DNA from: Opitutia bacterium
Lineage (GTDB): Bacteria; Verrucomicrobiota; Verrucomicrobiia; Opitutales; Opitutaceae
Length of the DNA stretch: 41,244 nt
Reading direction: 5' to 3'
NCBI GenBank assembly: GCA_016187925.1
Contig: JACPIS010000012.1
Span: 1 to 41,244 of the forward strand
In this document: one piece after another, positions 1-7,481 of the stretch
How the letters are laid out: each line of letters opens with the position of its first letter
Numbering within the stretch: the first letter of the stretch is position 1
Notes under the pieces: generated by a model
Told to the model about the DNA's origin: nothing
The model's input: the letters and a program-made list of their open reading frames with translations, nothing else
Databases searched by the model: none
Position numbers and translations under genes: made by a program

Positions 1-1
1 C

Positions 2-136
2 GGCTCCGGCGCCGAGGTCATCCCCGTCGTCGCCCTCGACGGCCGCGAGATCGGCTCCGGCCAGCCCGGCCCCGTCACCGCCCGGCTCCTCGCCGCCTTC
101 CGCCAACGCGTCGCCCGCGAAGGCGTCAAAATCTGA
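2..136 (+). CDS. ilvE: Branched-chain amino acid aminotransferase, C-terminal end (partial)
   Basis: The first 45 codons of the window, ending in TGA, are the end of a class IV (fold-type IV, PLP-dependent) aminotransferase. The tail carries the family's closing pattern: EVIPVV, then a D-G-R-x-I-G turn, then a G-x-P-G-P-V-T segment leading into the last helix. This pattern is typical of IlvE-type enzymes, which catalyse the last step of valine, leucine and isoleucine synthesis in the cytoplasm. The start and the PLP lysine lie outside the window, so D-amino-acid transaminase or aminodeoxychorismate lyase relatives cannot be strictly excluded, although this C-terminal signature favours IlvE. 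Confidence 0.75.
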   Translation, partial: GSGAEVIPVVALDGREIGSGQPGPVTARLLAAFRQRVAREGVKI

Positions 137-190
137 CGCCAGCGCGATCGGGAGCGCCCGCAAGCGGTCGTGACGGACTGAGCGCTTGCG
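122..190 (+). other. Two hairpins behind ilvE, no T tract
   Basis: A perfect 7-bp stem (122-128 with 134-140, 5-nt loop) spans the ilvE stop codon. A second perfect 8-bp stem (159-166 with 183-190, 16-nt loop) follows. Neither is followed by a run of T, so they are weak candidates for an intrinsic terminator and may only protect the mRNA 3' end. The rest of 191-300 shows no promoter I can support. Confidence 0.3.
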
Positions 191-300
191 TCCGGAACCG
201 GTTTGGGCATTTTCCGAATGGGGCCAGGCAGTGCGTTCTGGCGGACGCCCAGCCGGGCGGATGCCAGGGCCACGCAGGACTCCGAACCGACTCATTTTCC

Positions 301-804
301 ATGGCCAATTCCCTCAAGTGCGACCTTTGCAGCAAGCCTGCGACCGTCCATCTCACGCAGATCGTCAACAACAAGATCCACAAGGTTGACCTGTGCGAGG
401 CGTGCGCGCAGGCCAAGGGCGTGACCGACCCCAGCGGCTTCTCGCTGGCCGACCTGCTGCTGAAGGCCTCTCTCAATCCGGAGCCGACGGGCGACATCCG
501 TTGCGAGTCGTGCGGGCTGACCCAGCAGGACTTCAAGAAGACCGGCCGCTTCGGCTGTCCGGCCTGCTACCAGGCCTTCTCCACCGCGCTCGATCCCATC
601 CTCGACAGCATGCACAAGGGCACGACGCATGTCGGCAAGGTCCCGCAGCGGGCCATCGAGCGCAAATCACTCTACGAGCGCCTCACCAAACTCGAGACCG
701 AGCTCGACCAAGCCATCAAGTCCGAGCGTTACGAAGACGCTGCGCGCTACCGCGATGAAATCCACCAAGTCCGCCAAGCCGTCGGTCGCAAGACGGAGGC
801 CTAA
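301..804 (+). CDS. mcsA: McsA-like zinc/UVR protein, activator of McsB
   Basis: A 167-residue protein with four CxxC pairs (Cys7/10, 32/35, 68/71, 86/89), suited to bind two metal ions. A UVR (UvrB/UvrC) motif helix follows near residues 130-160, with the Y-E-x-A-x-x-x-R-D core. This is the full architecture of McsA, the activator and adaptor of the protein-arginine kinase McsB; in Bacillus the pair tags proteins for ClpCP. The ATG at 301 puts the first CxxC at residues 7-10, as in the family. mcsB begins 1 nt after the stop, so the genes are surely co-transcribed. No CtsR repressor gene precedes it, unlike the Firmicutes ctsR-mcsA-mcsB-clpC operon. No strong Shine-Dalgarno sequence is visible. 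Confidence 0.92.
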   Translation: MANSLKCDLCSKPATVHLTQIVNNKIHKVDLCEACAQAKGVTDPSGFSLADLLLKASLNPEPTGDIRCESCGLTQQDFKKTGRFGCPACYQAFSTALDPILDSMHKGTTHVGKVPQRAIERKSLYERLTKLETELDQAIKSERYEDAARYRDEIHQVRQAVGRKTEA

Positions 805-805
805 G

Positions 806-1888
806 ATGAAAATCAACGAGCTCATCGCCGCCCCCTCCGAGCTGACGGATACCGCCGCCAGCAAGAGCGCTGTCGTGCTGATGACCCGCATCCGCCTCGC
901 GCGCAACCTCGCCCGTCTGCCGTTCCCGGGTTGGGCGAAGGAAGCGCAGCGCCGCGAGATCCGGGGCGAGTGCATGGACGCCGTGTCCGCGCTGCCGCAG
1001 ATGAAGCGCGGCCTGGCGGTCAGCGTCGAGGACTTGAGCGAGCTGGAGAAACAGATCCTCGTCGAGCGCCACCTCATCAGCCGAGAGCTCAGCCACAGCA
1101 AGGCCGGCGCCGGCCTCGTGATCAGCAAGGACCAGTCCTGCGTCGTGATGATCAACGAGGAGGACCACCTGCGCATCCAGGTGCTGCGCGCCGGGTTCTC
1201 CTTCAAGAAGGTCTGGAACACCATCAACGCCCTCGACTCCGACCTCGAGGAGCACATCGACTACGCCTTCTCGCCCGATCTCGGCTACCTGACCGCGTGC
1301 CCGACCAACCTCGGCACCGCCATGCGCGCGTCGACCATGATGCACATGCCCGCGCTCGTCATCTCCGGTCAGATGGAGAAGGTCGTCCGCGCCGTCAACC
1401 AGCTCGGCATGGCCGTGCGCGGCCTGTTCGGCGAAGGCTCGGACGCGAGCGGCAGCATCTTCCAGATTTCCAATCAGACCACGCTCGGCGAGACCGAGGA
1501 GGACATCATCAAGCACCTCACCGGCGTGCTGAACACCATCATCGAGCAGGAACTCAACGCCCGGGAGAAACTCGTCGAGAACGAGGCGACCAAGCTCTTC
1601 GACAAGATCGGCCGCGCCTACGGCATCCTCCAGAACGGCCATCTCCTCAATTCCGGCGAGGCGATGAACCTCCTCTCGCTTATCCGGCTCGGCATCGACC
1701 TCGGGGTGTTCCCGGACTCGCAGCGGGCGGTCGTCGACCGGCTTTTCATCGAGTGCCAGCCCGGCCATATCCAGCATCACACCAAGCGCTCCGCCGAGGC
1801 CGGCCAGCGCGATGTTTTGCGCGGAGAGCTTCTCCGGGCGGAGTTTGCAAAAGTCCCCAATCCGGACTTCAGTAACGTAGCCAAGTAA
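806..1888 (+). CDS. mcsB: Protein-arginine kinase McsB
   Basis: A 360-residue ATP:guanido phosphotransferase-family protein, close to the usual McsB length of about 360. The catalytic-domain hallmarks are present: the R-x-R-L-A-R-N segment near residue 30, the N-E-E-D-H-L-R loop at 117-123 and the C-P-T-N-L-G-T segment at 165-171. McsB phosphorylates arginine side chains, marking proteins for ClpC. It lacks the N-terminal helical domain of metazoan phosphagen kinases, as McsB does. The ATG at 806 is preferred over the upstream in-frame ATG at 629, because the extra 59 codons overlap mcsA and look like a shadow frame. It follows mcsA by 1 nt and precedes clpC by 23 nt. Confidence 0.93.
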   Translation: MKINELIAAPSELTDTAASKSAVVLMTRIRLARNLARLPFPGWAKEAQRREIRGECMDAVSALPQMKRGLAVSVEDLSELEKQILVERHLISRELSHSKAGAGLVISKDQSCVVMINEEDHLRIQVLRAGFSFKKVWNTINALDSDLEEHIDYAFSPDLGYLTACPTNLGTAMRASTMMHMPALVISGQMEKVVRAVNQLGMAVRGLFGEGSDASGSIFQISNQTTLGETEEDIIKHLTGVLNTIIEQELNAREKLVENEATKLFDKIGRAYGILQNGHLLNSGEAMNLLSLIRLGIDLGVFPDSQRAVVDRLFIECQPGHIQHHTKRSAEAGQRDVLRGELLRAEFAKVPNPDFSNVAK

Positions 1889-1911
1889 CCGATTTAAAAA
1901 CGCCCACCCTC

Positions 1912-3756
1912 ATGGAACCCATGAACAATTTCACGCCGCGCGCCCAGCAGGTGCTCGCGCTTGCCCGCAAGGAGGCCGACCGCTTCCACCACAATTACGT
2001 CGGTACCGAGCATCTCCTGCTCGGCCTCATCAAGCTCGGGCAGGGCGTGGCGGTCAGCGTCCTCCAGAAAATGGGCCTCGACCTCGAGACTGTCCGCGGC
2101 GAGGTCGAAAAGCAGGTCGGCACGGGCCAGGACACGAAGACGCCCGCCGGCAGCATCCCTTACACGCCGCGCGTGAAGAAGGTCCTCGCGCTGGCCGGCA
2201 AGGAGGCCAAGGCGCTCAATCATTCCTACGTCGGCACCGAGCACATCCTCCTCGGCCTCCTCCGCGAGGGCGAGGGCGTGGCCGCGCGCGTGCTCAAGAC
2301 GCTCGACATCGACATCGAGCGCACCCGCCAGGAAATCCTCAAGGAACTCGATCCGCAGTTCGCCTCCAGCCAGTCCGGCGAGGGTGGCGGCCCGGGTTCC
2401 GGCCCGGGCGGCGGCGAGGAAGTCGCCCCGCGCTCCGGCGGCAGTGAGGAAAAGAAGGAGGTCAAGACGCCCGCGCTGAAGGCGTTTGGCCGCGACCTGA
2501 CCGAGCTCGCGCGCAAGGGCGAGATGGACCCCGTCGTGGGCCGGGTGAACGAGATCCGCCGCGTCATCCAGATTCTCTGCCGCCGCACCAAGAACAACCC
2601 GGTGCTCGTCGGTGAAGCCGGCGTCGGCAAGACCGCCATCGTCGAGGGCCTCGCCCAGGAAATCTCCAAGGGCAACGTGCCCGAGATCCTCGCGGACAAG
2701 AAGGTCATCACCCTCGATCTCGCCCTCATGGTCGCCGGCACGAAGTACCGCGGCCAGTTCGAGGAGCGCATCAAGGCCGTGATGGACGAGATCAAGCGCT
2801 CGAAGAACGTCATCATCTTCATCGACGAGCTCCACACCATCGTCGGCGCTGGCGCCGCCGAGGGCGCGATGGACGCCTCCAATATCTTCAAGCCCGCGCT
2901 CAGCCGCGGCGAGCTGCAGTGCATCGGCGCCACGACGCTCAACGAGTACCGCAAATACATCGAGAAGGACAGCGCGCTCGACCGCCGTTTCCAGATGGTC
3001 AAGGTCGAGGCTCCGTCCGTCGAGGACACGATCCAGATCCTCAAGGGCATCCGCGGCAAATACGAAGAGCACCACAAGGCCACGTTCACCGACAAGTCGC
3101 TCGAGGCCGCCGCCAAGCTCTCCGACCGCTACATCACCGGCCGTTTCCTGCCCGACAAGGCCATCGACGTCATGGACGAGGCCGGCTCGCGCGCCCGCAT
3201 CTCCTCGCTCAACCGCCCGCCGGAGATCGAGGGCATGACCAAGGAGATCGACGAGGTCTGCGCGCAGAAGGAGCAGGCCATCGCCGCCCAACACTTCGAG
3301 GAGGCCGCCAAGTTCCGCGACCGCGAGAAGCAGCTTCGCGCCAAGCAGGAGCAGTTGCTCGAGGAGTGGAAGAAGACCCGGGACGAGAACCGCATCCAGA
3401 TCGACGAAGAGATGATGGCGCAGGTCGTCGCCGAGTGGACCGGCATCCCGCTCAGCCGCCTGGAAAAGAAGGAGAGCGAGCGCCTGCTCACGCTCGAGAT
3501 CGAGCTCCAGAAGACCATCGTCGGCCAGGACCCCGCCACCATCGCCATCGCACGCGCCCTGCGCCGCAGCCGCGCCCCAGATTTTCGGCTCCCAGGACGC
3601 GATCATCCAGATCGACATGTCCGAATACATGGAGAAGTTCTCCGTCTCGCGCCTAATCGGTTCGCCTCCGGGCTATGTCGGCTACGAGGAGGGTGGCCAG
3701 CTCACCGAGGCCGTCCGCCGCCGCCCGTATTCCGTGGTGCTTTTCGACGAGATTGA
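1912..3756 (+). pseudogene. clpC: ClpC ATPase, N-terminal part (frame broken near 3577)
   Basis: The open frame gives 614 residues, but only the first 555 (to base 3576) are ClpC. They comprise two Clp_N repeats (about 1-150), a Gly-rich linker (157-168), the D1 AAA+ module with Walker A GEAGVGKT at 234-241, and a UVR middle motif. The frame then runs out of phase to 3756. The missing piece should hold the start of D2, including its Walker A (GPTGVGKT in relatives). The rest of ClpC resumes in the +1-shifted frame at 3578. ClpC is the Hsp100 unfoldase of ClpCP and reads arginine-phosphorylated substrates made by McsB. The start is the ATG at 1912; the ATG at 1921 gives the more usual N-terminus. 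A full-length relative would be about 840 residues; the two pieces total 813. Confidence 0.85.
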
Positions 3757-4354
3757 GAAGGGCCACCCCGACGTCATCCAGCTCATGCTGCAGATCCTCG
3801 AGGACGGCCGCCTGACCGACTCGCTCGGCCGTACGGTCGATTTCCGGAACACGATCATCATCATGACGACGAACGTCGGCGCGAAGCTGATCCAGAACCA
3901 GACGACCATGGGTTTCGCCGCCGCGAGCCGCTCGGATTTCCACGATCAGGACAAGCTGAAGGAGAAGGTGCTGGAGGAGGCCAAGCGCGTCTTCAAGCCC
4001 GAGTTCCTCAACCGCATCAACGACCTCGTGGTCTTCAAGCCCCTCGGCAAGGAGGAGCTCATCAAGATCGTCGACATTGAGGTCGCCAAGGTCGCCAAGC
4101 GCCTCACCGCGCGTAATCTCCACCTCGAGTTCTCGCCCGAGTCGAAGCTCCTCCTCATCGAGAAGGGTTACGACGAGAAATACGGCGCGCGCCCGCTGCG
4201 CCGCGCGGTCGAGCACTACCTCGAGGATCCGCTCGCCGAGGCCATGCTCCGCGGCGACATCAAGGAGGGCGAGCCGATCCTCGTCGTCCGCAATGGCGAC
4301 AAGCTCGAGTTCAAGACCAAGTCACCCACGGCCGAGAGCGGCGTGTCCTCCTGA
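3617..4354 (+). pseudogene. clpC: ClpC ATPase, C-terminal part (D2 domain)
   Basis: This frame encodes the second half of ClpC D2: I-D-M-S-E-Y-M-E-K, the R-L-I-G-x-P-P-G-Y-V-G pore loop, Walker B (VVLFDEIEK), sensor 1 (IIIMTTNVG), and the D2-small domain with the GARPLRR sensor-2 segment. Homology continues upstream of this ATG in the same frame to 3578 (Q-I-F-G-S-Q-D-A), so the ATG is internal and not a true start. D2 here has no Walker A and could not bind ATP normally if the sequence is right. Whether the gene is truly broken or misassembled cannot be told from one sequence. A strong terminator follows at 4379-4407. Confidence 0.85.
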
Positions 4355-4378
4355 CATCGCGTGGTGATTCTTCCCATC

Positions 4379-4407
4379 AGGCCGGCCGTTATGCCGGCCT
4401 TTTTTAT
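4379..4407 (+). terminator. Intrinsic terminator after clpC
   Basis: A perfect 8-bp G+C-rich stem (4379-4386 with 4393-4400), a 6-nt loop (CGTTAT), and a run of T from 4400. It closes the mcsA-mcsB-clpC unit. The following 4408-4513 has no clear promoter for exbB. Confidence 0.88.
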
Positions 4408-4513
4408 TCCCCCGGACTGAAAATGGATGGCGGAAAGCGTTTTCCCGAAGTTTCGATGAACCTTTTCCTGCTTGTGAGCGTCTATTAGCCGTCTTCACTC
4501 CCAGATCACACCC

Positions 4514-5080
4514 ATGCTCGACGTATTCAAGGGCGCAGGCCTGCTCATCTATCCGCTCGGTCTCTGTTCCATCATCGCCGTCTACATCATCTGTGAACGG
4601 CTCTACGCGCTCCGCAAGGGCGCTGTCCTGCCCGACGACCTCGTCGACGCCGTCGTGCGCGGCAAAGACTATTCCGGCGGCACGCATTCCGTGCTGGCCC
4701 GCGTGCTGGACTTCGCCAACGAGCACAAGACCGACCCGGAGGCCGTCAAGGCCTTCGCCCGCCTCGAACTCAACCGCATGGAGCGCGGCATCCCTTACCT
4801 CGAGGTCATCTACGCCGCGGCCCCGCTCATCGGTCTGACGGGCACCGTCACCGGCCTGCTGCAGGTGTTCTCCCAGATTTCGCCTGAGACCGGCCTGCCT
4901 GACCCCGTCGCCTTCACCAAGGGCGTGGCGCTGGCCCTCTCCGCCACGGTCATCGGCCTTTCGATCGCCATTCCCTCGCTCGTCGCCGCCGGCTACCTGC
5001 AGCGCCGGGTGGAGAACCATGCGGTGAAGATCGACCTGCTGCTGGAGCGCGTGCTCAGCCGCAACGGCAAGTCGTCATGA
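4514..5080 (+). CDS. exbB: ExbB/TolQ/MotA-family proton channel subunit
   Basis: A 188-residue inner-membrane protein with three hydrophobic segments: near residues 8-30, around 98-118, and about 135-160. The conserved G-L-x-G-T-V-x-G-L stretch of the MotA/TolQ/ExbB family is at the second segment. With ExbD it forms the proton-driven motor that energises TonB (import through outer-membrane receptors) or Tol-Pal. Its stop overlaps the start of the exbD-like gene by 4 nt (ATGA), so the two are translationally coupled. No tonB, tolB or pal gene is adjacent, so ExbB versus TolQ is undecided; the short length favours ExbB. Confidence 0.9.
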   Translation: MLDVFKGAGLLIYPLGLCSIIAVYIICERLYALRKGAVLPDDLVDAVVRGKDYSGGTHSVLARVLDFANEHKTDPEAVKAFARLELNRMERGIPYLEVIYAAAPLIGLTGTVTGLLQVFSQISPETGLPDPVAFTKGVALALSATVIGLSIAIPSLVAAGYLQRRVENHAVKIDLLLERVLSRNGKSS

Positions 5081-5481
5081 GCGGACTCTACACCAAGCGC
5101 CGCCGCCGCCCCGAGATCAACCTCGTGCCGTTGATCGACGTGCTCGTGATGATGATCTTCTTCGCGTTCGTCACGATGCAGTTCAAGTCGATGACGACGA
5201 TGAACCTCACGCTGCCAAAGGTGGAGACCGCCGGCAAAAGCGAGCTCAAGGACTCGCTCACGATCACCATTCACAAGAGCGGCGAATACAACCTCGGCGA
5301 GAACGCCGCGTCCGTGCCGATCGAGGCCGTCGAACGGGTCGCCGAGGAAACCTCCCGCGTGACGAAGGACATCACGGTGCTCATCCGCTCCGACGAGAAC
5401 ACCGAGCTGAAATACATCACCGCCGCGATGGACGCCTGCCGCCGGGTCGGCTTGAACAAGATCCGCCTGCAGTCGAAGTGA
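5077..5481 (+). CDS. exbD: ExbD/TolR-family biopolymer transport protein
   Basis: A 134-residue protein with a short basic N-terminus (KRRRRPEINLVPLIDV), the conserved Asp of the single transmembrane helix in that L-I-D-V motif, and a periplasmic domain from about residue 40. The membrane Asp is the family's proton-carrying residue. It overlaps the ExbB-like gene by 4 nt and surely works with it. Which energised partner it serves (TonB or TolA) cannot be read from this locus. Confidence 0.92.
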   Translation: MSGLYTKRRRRPEINLVPLIDVLVMMIFFAFVTMQFKSMTTMNLTLPKVETAGKSELKDSLTITIHKSGEYNLGENAASVPIEAVERVAEETSRVTKDITVLIRSDENTELKYITAAMDACRRVGLNKIRLQSK

Positions 5482-5497
5482 GCCTGGCGGGTTGGGC

Positions 5498-5607
5498 GCT
5501 GAGTGTTGAGGGTTGAGCGTGACGCCACCTGCCGCTTATCTGACGGCGTGGTCGGCCGGCCGGATCGCCTGACCGCTCCCGCTTTCTCTCAACTTTCAAC
5601 TCTCAGC
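5498..5607. repeat. Heptamer-periodic inverted repeat
   Basis: The left arm (5498-5519) is built on a 7-base period (TGAGTGT, TGAGGGT, TGAGCGT). The right arm (5586-5607) reads CTCTCAA, CTTTCAA, CTCTCAG. The arms are inverted copies matching at 18 of 22 positions, and two of the mismatches would be G-U pairs in RNA. The 66-nt spacer shows no gene. The right arm ends 9 nt before the start codon of the dehydrogenase gene, so a hairpin could hide its translation start. Confidence 0.7.
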
Positions 5608-5616
5608 TCTCGACTT

Positions 5617-6306
5617 ATGGGCAAGACCATCGTCATCACGGGTGTCACCAAGGGACTGGGCCGCGCGCTGGCCGAGTGGTTCATCGCCCACGGGCACACC
5701 GTCGCCGGCTGCGGACGCAGCGCGGAGATCCTCGACCTGCGTTTCACCCATCCGGCCCCGCACGATTTTGCCGTCGTCGACGTCACCGAGGAGAACAAGG
5801 TCGCGATCTGGGTCGAGAAGGTCACCGGCGTCGTGGGCGTGCCGGACATCCTGATCAACAATGCCGCACTGATGAACAACCCCGCGCCGCTCTGGCAGGT
5901 GCCCGCCGCCGAGTTCAACAAACTGATCGACGTGAACATCAAGGGCGTCGCCACCGTCATCCGCCATTTCGTCCCGCACATGGTCAAGCGCGGCAGCGGT
6001 GTCATCGTCAATTTCAGCTCCGGCTGGGGCCGCGGCACCTCGCCCGAGGTCGCACCGTATTGCGCGTCGAAATTCGCCATCGAGGGCCTGACCAAGGCGC
6101 TCGCGCAGGAGTTGCCGCCGGGTCTGGCTGCCGTGCCGCTCAATCCGGGCGTGATCGACACCGCCATGCTCCGCCAATGCTGGAGCGCCGAGGCGGATAA
6201 TTATCCCAAAGCCGACGCGTGGGCGAAGGTCGCCGCGCCCTTCATCCTCGGCCTTGGTCCGAAAGACAACGGCCAGTCGCTCAGCGTGCCGGAGTTCGCG
6301 GACTGA
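5617..6306 (+). CDS. Short-chain dehydrogenase/reductase (SDR)
   Basis: A 229-residue classical SDR. The nucleotide-binding motif T-G-x-x-x-G-L-G is at 8-15, the I-N-N-A-A segment at 80-84, the catalytic Ser near 134, and the Y-C-A-S-K active site with Tyr148 and Lys152. It is an NAD(P)-dependent oxidoreductase of unknown substrate, cytoplasmic. The ATG at 5617 places the Rossmann strand at the very N-terminus as usual; the longer frame from 5503 runs through the repeat element and is rejected. It is a single gene, convergent with the hypothetical gene at 6314-6745, whose stop is 7 nt away. Confidence 0.9.
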   Translation: MGKTIVITGVTKGLGRALAEWFIAHGHTVAGCGRSAEILDLRFTHPAPHDFAVVDVTEENKVAIWVEKVTGVVGVPDILINNAALMNNPAPLWQVPAAEFNKLIDVNIKGVATVIRHFVPHMVKRGSGVIVNFSSGWGRGTSPEVAPYCASKFAIEGLTKALAQELPPGLAAVPLNPGVIDTAMLRQCWSAEADNYPKADAWAKVAAPFILGLGPKDNGQSLSVPEFAD

Positions 6307-6313
6307 CGATCGG

Positions 6314-6745
6314 TTATTCGGGCAGGCTGCCGACCAGCGCGTCCTTCATTTCCTTGAGCGCACCGAAACCGGGCAGGCCTTCGCCGATGCTCTCGAGCAG
6401 ATTGTCGAGCAGGTCGAGGAGCTTTCGCTTCCAAGCGGGTGCGCCGCTTGCTGCCCGCTCCGTGGCCAGTTGAACCAGGCCAAATTTATAGCTGAGCTGT
6501 GCGCCATGGAGTCCGTGATTCTCGATATGCGCGTCCCTGGCATTTTGAATGGCGTCGTTCAGTTTCTCCAACGGATGGTATTTCGTAAATTCCAGCCAGG
6601 CTTTGTAGGCGATATCCTTGAGTTCGGGTGCGATCTCGAACAGCGGCCAATCCGGTCCGGGTTGGTCGGCGCCGTAACAGCGGCCAAGCCAGTGGTAGAG
6701 ATCGCGAATGAACAGGCTCATCTGTTTCCGTTCGGTTGCATACAT
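6314..6745 (-). CDS. Hypothetical protein, 143 aa
   Basis: I do not recognise a family. The 143-residue protein looks soluble and mostly helical: there is no signal peptide or membrane segment, aromatic residues are frequent (YHWLGRCYG, W-L-E-F-T-K-Y), and a Leu-rich amphipathic helix (LLDLLDNLLESIGEG) lies near the C-terminus. The codon pattern looks coding, but local G+C is lower than in neighbours in places (about 45% in 6541-6600 by my count). A second Met at residue 9 could also be the start. It stands alone between the convergent SDR gene and dtd; recent acquisition is possible but unproven. Confidence 0.6.
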   Translation of the reverse strand: MYATERKQMSLFIRDLYHWLGRCYGADQPGPDWPLFEIAPELKDIAYKAWLEFTKYHPLEKLNDAIQNARDAHIENHGLHGAQLSYKFGLVQLATERAASGAPAWKRKLLDLLDNLLESIGEGLPGFGALKEMKDALVGSLPE

Positions 6746-6877
6746 GACTCATGTCTCCGGTTGTATCGCCCGGGTTTGATCCGGTGTGATTGATGGGTGG
6801 CCCGTGTCGGCACGCCAACAGCAACCTCACCGTCCTTCAATTCTCAATCTGGTGTCGCGCGGGCGACTCGGCCGGCG

Positions 6878-7378
6878 CTACTCGCGTGCCTTGGAGTCGA
6901 GAATGAGCGTCACGGGGCCGTCGTTCACGAGGGCGATGTCCATGTGGGCGCCGAATTCGCCGGTTTGCACCCGTTCGACTCCGCTCACGGCAGGCCTTTC
7001 GACTTCGTTCAAGTCAGGCGGGCGGGCCAAGGCGGCGCAGACTTGAGCGATGAACTGCTCGTAGAGCGGTCGGGCGTGCTCGGGTCGGGCGGCGGCGTGG
7101 AAGGACGGCCGTGTGCCTTTCTGCGTGCTGGCGTGCAAAGTGAACTGGCTGATGAGCAGGATGCCGCCGCCAATGTCCGCGACGGACTTGTTCATCTGGC
7201 CGGTCTCGTCGGCGAAGAGGCGGAGCTTGACGAGCTTCTGCGCCAGCCATTCGCCGTCGGTTGGCGTGTCGGCGGCTTCGATGCCGACGAAGACCAGCAG
7301 ACCGCGGCCGATCCGGCCGACGACGCGGCCGGCGATGGTGACGCTCGCAGAGGAAACCCGCTGGACGACAACGCGCAT
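6878..7378 (-). CDS. dtd: D-aminoacyl-tRNA deacylase with a repeat-encoded insert
   Basis: A 166-residue Dtd that removes D-amino acids (D-Tyr and others) wrongly loaded on tRNA. The family signatures are both present: S-Q-F-T-L at 77-81 and N-D-G-P-V-T at 152-157, the two cross-subunit motifs of the active site. Most Dtd proteins are about 145-150 residues. The surplus sits at about residues 119-136 and is encoded by a palindromic repeat (6971-7016) inserted in frame in a surface stretch between the last helix and the T-G-x-F-G strand. Both motifs are intact, so the protein may still work. The ATG start at 7378 gives the family's M-R-x-V-V-Q-R-V N-terminus. Confidence 0.92.
   Translation of the reverse strand: MRVVVQRVSSASVTIAGRVVGRIGRGLLVFVGIEAADTPTDGEWLAQKLVKLRLFADETGQMNKSVADIGGGILLISQFTLHASTQKGTRPSFHAAARPEHARPLYEQFIAQVCAALARPPDLNEVERPAVSGVERVQTGEFGAHMDIALVNDGPVTLILDSKARE
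6971..7016. repeat. Palindromic repeat element inside dtd
   Basis: On the minus strand two related 15-mers, TTGAACGAAGTCGAA and GTGAGCGGAGTCGAA, are separated by 9 bases. On the plus strand they read as TTCGACTcCGCTCAc and TTCGACTTCGTTCAA. This is the look of the short GAGCGAAGTCGAA-type dispersed repeats seen in many bacterial genomes (recalled, not searched). Here the element lies inside the dtd reading frame and codes for about 18 extra residues. Confidence 0.65.
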
Positions 7379-7401
7379 GGCTCGGCGAAGGAACAGGTCT
7401 C

Positions 7402-7462
7402 AAGTGACAAGTAACAAGGAATCAGCGGAATCGACTGTCTTGTTACTTGGTGACTTGTCACT
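7402..7462. repeat. Inverted repeat of ~7-bp units between dtd and fabV
   Basis: The left arm 7403-7418 (AGTGACAAGTAACAAG) is matched in inverse by 7439-7462, which carries the same two units plus an extra near-copy (GGTGACTT) between them. The units GTGACAA and GTAACAA repeat with a period of about 7. A 20-nt loop separates the arms. No T tract follows on either strand, so it is not a typical terminator for fabV, although it lies just downstream of that gene and upstream of dtd on the same strand. Confidence 0.65.
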
Positions 7463-7481
7463 CCGCTCTCACCGCTGAGCG

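Noticed and set aside
1894-3630. Long open frame of 578 codons on the minus strand
   Set aside because: It mirrors clpC. High G+C makes long antisense frames common, and the product is a low-complexity Leu/Asp/Arg-rich sequence with no domain.
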